Assembly (NCBI GenBank): GCA_027035825.1
Contig: JALVTX010000099.1
Coordinates: 1-9,062, forward strand
DNA length: 9,062 nt
Direction: 5' to 3'
DNA from: Mariprofundaceae bacterium
GTDB taxonomy: Bacteria; Pseudomonadota; Zetaproteobacteria; Mariprofundales; Mariprofundaceae
Below the pieces are notes generated by a model. That model searched no databases, was not told where the DNA came from, and saw nothing but the letters and a program-made list of their open reading frames with translations. Shown here piece by piece: positions 6,026 to 9,062 of the stretch (position 1 is the stretch's first letter; each line of letters starts with the position of its first letter). A program made the position numbers and the translations under genes.

Positions 6026-6500
6026 GTCCGCCTCCCTCCCGCCTGTCATCCGGCCAGGGATCGTGCAACCCCAACTCGCGCATCGCCCGCCGTTCCATGC
6101 CGCGCATCCGCGCCGTCTCGCCGGGCTCGGCGTGGTCGTGCCCCAACAGATGCAGCACGGCATGCACGATGAGGTGCAGCGCGTGGGCGCGCGCATCGAG
6201 CCCCAGCCGCGCCGCCTCGCGCTTCACGAAGGGCCAGGCCAGCACCACGTCGCCCAGCGTCTCGTCGAAATCGAGCCCGGGGCCTTCCTGCATCGGGAAG
6301 GACAGCACGTCCGTCACCGCATCCACGTCCCGCCACTGGCGATTGAGCTCGCGCACGACCTCGTCGGACGCCACGCGCAGGCAGAGCGTGAGCCGGCGGC
6401 TGACGCCCGCCGCGGCCGCGGCCGCCGCCGCGGCCTGCCGCATGCGCGCCTCGCTGGGCAGCTCCTCAAGGGGCACACCCGCATCCACGATGACATCCAT
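6018..6500 (-). CDS. ybeY: Endoribonuclease YbeY, rRNA maturation factor
   Basis: A 160-residue metal-dependent RNase needed for 16S rRNA 3'-end processing and 70S ribosome quality control. The zinc motif H-x3-H-x5-H is intact: His113, His117 and His123 within VHAVLHLLGHDH, matching E. coli His114/118/124. The usual Gly after the first His is Ala, and the usual Tyr before DH is His121. The other family block, LNRQWRDVDAVTDVLSFP, is at 52-69 and includes the conserved Arg57. Residues 23-31 are nine consecutive alanines, an unusual low-complexity run in the region between the first strand and the core. The ATG overlaps the phoH stop by one base (TGATG), so translation is coupled. An in-frame GTG at 6503 is a possible alternative. 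It lies directly after phoH, its common functional partner. Confidence 0.96.
   Translation of the reverse strand: MDVIVDAGVPLEELPSEARMRQAAAAAAAAAGVSRRLTLCLRVASDEVVRELNRQWRDVDAVTDVLSFPMQEGPGLDFDETLGDVVLAWPFVKREAARLGLDARAHALHLIVHAVLHLLGHDHAEPGETARMRGMERRAMRELGLHDPWPDDRREGGGRA
6408..6434 (-). repeat. GCC/GCG alanine-codon run inside ybeY
   Basis: A 27-bp GC-only stretch encodes nine alanines (ybeY residues 23-31). It contains overlapping GCGGCCGC palindromes, so it can fold on either strand and is a plausible spot for replication slippage. It stays in frame, and the gene is otherwise intact. Confidence 0.8.
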
Positions 6501-7465
6501 CACGACTCGCCCGCCTCGCCGCGCTCGTAGGCCGCCACGATGGCCTCCACCAAGGGGTGGCGCACCACGTCGCCGGCGCCCAGGCGGCAAATGGCCACGC
6601 CTTCCACGCCCTCCAGCACCTGCAAGGCGTGCAGCAGCCCGCTCTGGTGCTTGGCCGGCAAGTCCACCTGCGTGGTGTCGCCGGTGACCACCATCTTCGA
6701 TGAAAAGCCGAGCCGGGTGAGGAACATCTTCATCTGCTCGCGCGTGGTGTTCTGCGCCTCGTCCAATATCACGAAGGCATCGTTCAGCGTGCGCCCGCGC
6801 ATGTAGGCCAGCGGCGCGACCTCGATGCGCCCGGCCTCCATCAGCGCATTCATCTTCTCCAGCCCCACCATGTCCGCCAGCGCGTCGAACAGCGGCCGCA
6901 GGTAGGGATCCACCTTCTGCTGGATGTCGCCGGGCAAGAAGCCCAGCCGCTCGCCCGCCTCCACCGCCGGGCGGGTCAGGATCAGCCGCTCCACCTCGTG
7001 CGCCCGCAGCGCCTGTACGGCCATCGCCACGGCCAGGTAGGTCTTGCCCGTGCCGGCCGGCCCCACCGCCAGCGTCAGCACGTGCTCGCGCATGGCGGCA
7101 AGATAACGGCGCTGGTTCGGCGTCTTGCCGCGCACGCGGCGCCGGCCCGCCATCACGGCCACGTCCTCGCCGGCCGGTTCTTCCTCCATCTCCGCGCGGG
7201 CCTGCTGCGTGCGCAGCGCGCCCTCGATCTGCACGTCAGTCAACGGGCCTTGCCGGGCCAGCGGCAACAGGGCGCGGATCACCTCCGCCGCCGCCCGCGC
7301 CCCGTCGCCCTCCACGCGCCAGCGCCCCGGCGCGCCCAGAAAGCGCACGCCCAGCCGCGCCTCGATGCGCCGCAGGACGCGGTCATCGCTGCCGCACAGG
7401 CAGCGCAGCGCGTCCGCGTCCACGTCGTCCAGATGAAGCTGGATGGATGGGGATTGGGATGACAA
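6500..7465 (-). CDS. ybeZ: PhoH-family ATPase (YbeZ)
   Basis: A 321-residue cytoplasmic P-loop ATPase of the PhoH family, whose E. coli member YbeZ binds YbeY and is linked to RNA processing. The N-terminal domain (1-65) is of the family's nucleic-acid-binding-like type (IEARLGVRFLGAPGRWRVEG). KTPNQ at 114-118 precedes the Walker A GPAGTGKT (135-142), LTRPAVEAGERLGFLPGD follows at 163-180, and the Walker B FVILDEAQN is at 231-239. TGDTTQVDLP (261-270) and RHPLV (302-306) complete the family pattern. The frame has no ATG in the right region. The N-terminus of homologues points to the TTG at 7465, 22 bp after the miaB stop, though an earlier TTG at 7495 within miaB is possible. No strong ribosome binding site is visible. 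The stop overlaps the ybeY ATG by one base. Confidence 0.93.
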   Translation of the reverse strand: MSSQSPSIQLHLDDVDADALRCLCGSDDRVLRRIEARLGVRFLGAPGRWRVEGDGARAAAEVIRALLPLARQGPLTDVQIEGALRTQQARAEMEEEPAGEDVAVMAGRRRVRGKTPNQRRYLAAMREHVLTLAVGPAGTGKTYLAVAMAVQALRAHEVERLILTRPAVEAGERLGFLPGDIQQKVDPYLRPLFDALADMVGLEKMNALMEAGRIEVAPLAYMRGRTLNDAFVILDEAQNTTREQMKMFLTRLGFSSKMVVTGDTTQVDLPAKHQSGLLHALQVLEGVEGVAICRLGAGDVVRHPLVEAIVAAYERGEAGES

Positions 7466-7487
7466 CCGAAACGTCCGCCCGAACCGC

Positions 7488-8821
<1,334 letters not shown>

Positions 8822-8825
<4 letters not shown>

Positions 8826-8896
8826 GCAGTCAGGGGAACGCACGGGGGCGCGCATCGGGGGTCGGGGGTTGTCATTTCATGGTCATTCATGGGCAT
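8822..8896 (-). CDS. Candidate leader peptide overlapping miaB start
   Basis: In another frame upstream of miaB, an ATG at 8896 (or in-frame ATGs at 8890 and 8875) opens a 24-codon reading frame. Its TGA at 8824-8822 overlaps the miaB ATG as ATGA. The peptide starts Met-Pro-Met-Asn-Asp and is rich in Pro and Thr, with two Cys. The ATGA overlap and the lack of a miaB Shine-Dalgarno make translational coupling conceivable. A short frame of this size is common by chance in GC-rich DNA, and it has no clear ribosome binding site itself. Confidence 0.2.
8833..8868 (+). other. Putative G-quadruplex motif in miaB leader
   Basis: The plus strand carries four G runs: four G at 8833-8836, then five G each at 8844-8848, 8857-8861 and 8864-8868. 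The loops are 7, 8 and 2 nt. This is the template strand for miaB, so any quadruplex would form in DNA, while the mRNA leader would be C-rich and unstructured. Formation is an inference. Confidence 0.5.
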
Positions 8897-8901
8897 GAAT
8901 G
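8884..8901. promoter_or_regulatory. 8+8 bp perfect dyad at predicted miaB transcript start
   Basis: CATTCATG-GG-CATGAATG is a perfect 8-bp inverted repeat with a 2-bp centre. A third copy of the motif, GTCATTTCATG at 8871-8881, lies directly next to GTCATTCATG (8882-8891), giving two direct copies and one inverted copy. The transcript start predicted from the -10 box falls at about 8900. The dyad could therefore be an operator, or a hairpin at the very 5' end of the mRNA. Confidence 0.4.
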
Positions 8902-8906
8902 CGGAA

Positions 8907-8936
8907 ATCCTAGGGCCCGAGGGCGCAAAAAGGCAA
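8907..8936 (-). promoter_or_regulatory. Candidate sigma70 promoter of the miaB-smr operon
   Basis: On the minus strand, a -35 box TTGCCT (8936-8931; 4 of 6 matches) and a -10 box TAGGAT (8912-8907; 4 of 6) are 18 bp apart. The leader to the miaB ATG would be about 75 nt. Only about 5 bp separate the -35 from the inferred insertion-sequence end at 8942. Assigned by eye, moderate quality. Confidence 0.35.
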
Positions 8937-8941
8937 GAGAT

Positions 8942-9062
8942 TGTCCTAGTCCACTACATATGAGACAAAGGCGTGGATTCAGGCCGCCATTCTGGGATTG
9001 AGGCTGGCAAGATACTGTGCGGGCGGTAGGAGGTTCAAGGCCTTGTGCGGTCGGATGTGGTT
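8942..9062 (-). mobile_element. Insertion sequence end, IS3/IS481-like, cut by window edge
   Basis: The 3' end of a transposase gene lies here. About 37 bp past its stop the sequence becomes TGTCCTAGTCC at 8942, the kind of TGT-starting terminus typical of IS3 and IS481 elements. The terminal repeat cannot be proven because the other end is outside the window, so the boundary at 8942 is a guess. From there leftwards the sequence reads as host promoter DNA. Confidence 0.5.
8979..9062 (-). CDS. Transposase C-terminal fragment, DDE integrase type
   Basis: The last 27 codons of a reading frame enter from the right edge and stop at TGA 8981-8979. The start NHIRPHKALNLLPPAQYL matches the well-known tail motif of rve-type transposases, in which N-x-x-RPH-x-AL is followed by a Pro-rich P-x-x-Y/F segment just before the end. 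IS3 and IS481 families share this motif, and the fragment is too short to choose between them. Whether the full gene is intact cannot be seen. Transcription runs toward the miaB operon. Confidence 0.8.
   Translation of the reverse strand, partial: NHIRPHKALNLLPPAQYLASLNPRMAA

Noticed and set aside
4505..6172. Plus-strand open frame of 555 codons opposite lnt, corC and ybeY
   Set aside because: Low-complexity Ser/Ala/Pro/Arg product, no family features and no ribosome binding site. The minus-strand genes explain the region fully.
6501..6590. N-terminal extension of YbeY to ATG 6590
   Set aside because: The added residues are Arg/Gly-rich, overlap the phoH end and do not resemble YbeY. The ATG at 6500 fits family length and the His positions.
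8909..8922. Imperfect CCTAGGG/CCCGAGG palindrome as an operator
   Set aside because: One mismatch, built around a simple GGGCCC core in GC-rich DNA and overlapping the -10 region. Too weak to claim.

Overview
The window looks like a GC-rich proteobacterial chromosome, most likely a gammaproteobacterium or a close relative (inference). The main support is the conserved gene order miaB - phoH(ybeZ) - ybeY - corC(ybeX) - lnt, which matches the Escherichia coli miaB-ybeZYX-lnt cluster. A DUF2782 gene, mostly known from gamma- and betaproteobacteria, agrees. Most of the DNA is ordinary housekeeping coding sequence. I see no defence, CRISPR or biosynthetic system, no rRNA or tRNA, and no convincing intrinsic terminator.

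Layout. (1) Positions 1-394, minus: 5' part of a predicted secreted protein of unknown function, cut by the window edge. The 113-bp gap before it (395-507) holds a good sigma70-type promoter and a CRP-like dyad centred at the class II position. (2) Positions 508-1532, minus: a two-gene unit, an exported DUF2782 protein followed by a TenI/ThiE-like TIM-barrel protein. It is divergent from (3) 1624-2211, plus: a YIP1-like membrane protein. (4) Positions 2208-8825, minus: a tightly packed seven-gene run in transcription order miaB, phoH, ybeY, corC, lnt, gpsA, smr. Genes overlap or lie at most 22 bp apart, so one operon is likely. Its last stop codon overlaps the stop of the convergent YIP1 gene. 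(5) Positions 8826-8941: leader and promoter region of the operon, with a sigma70-like promoter, an 8+8 bp dyad at the predicted transcript start, a four-run G-tract and a 24-codon upstream reading frame overlapping the miaB start as ATGA. (6) Positions 8942-9062: the end of an insertion sequence carrying the last 27 codons of a DDE integrase-type transposase.

How the genes work together. miaB modifies the tRNA anticodon loop, ybeY acts in rRNA maturation and ribosome quality control, and phoH is its usual partner ATPase. corC belongs to a CBS-domain family linked to Mg/Co transport or tolerance. lnt finishes lipoprotein acylation, and gpsA supplies sn-glycerol-3-phosphate for phospholipids, so lnt and gpsA form an envelope-lipid pair. 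smr encodes a small Smr-domain nuclease candidate. The operon thus couples translation fidelity to envelope building. The more unusual signals are regulatory: the CRP-like site, a candidate leaderless transcript, the structured miaB leader, and an insertion sequence ending about 5 bp from the operon's predicted -35 box.
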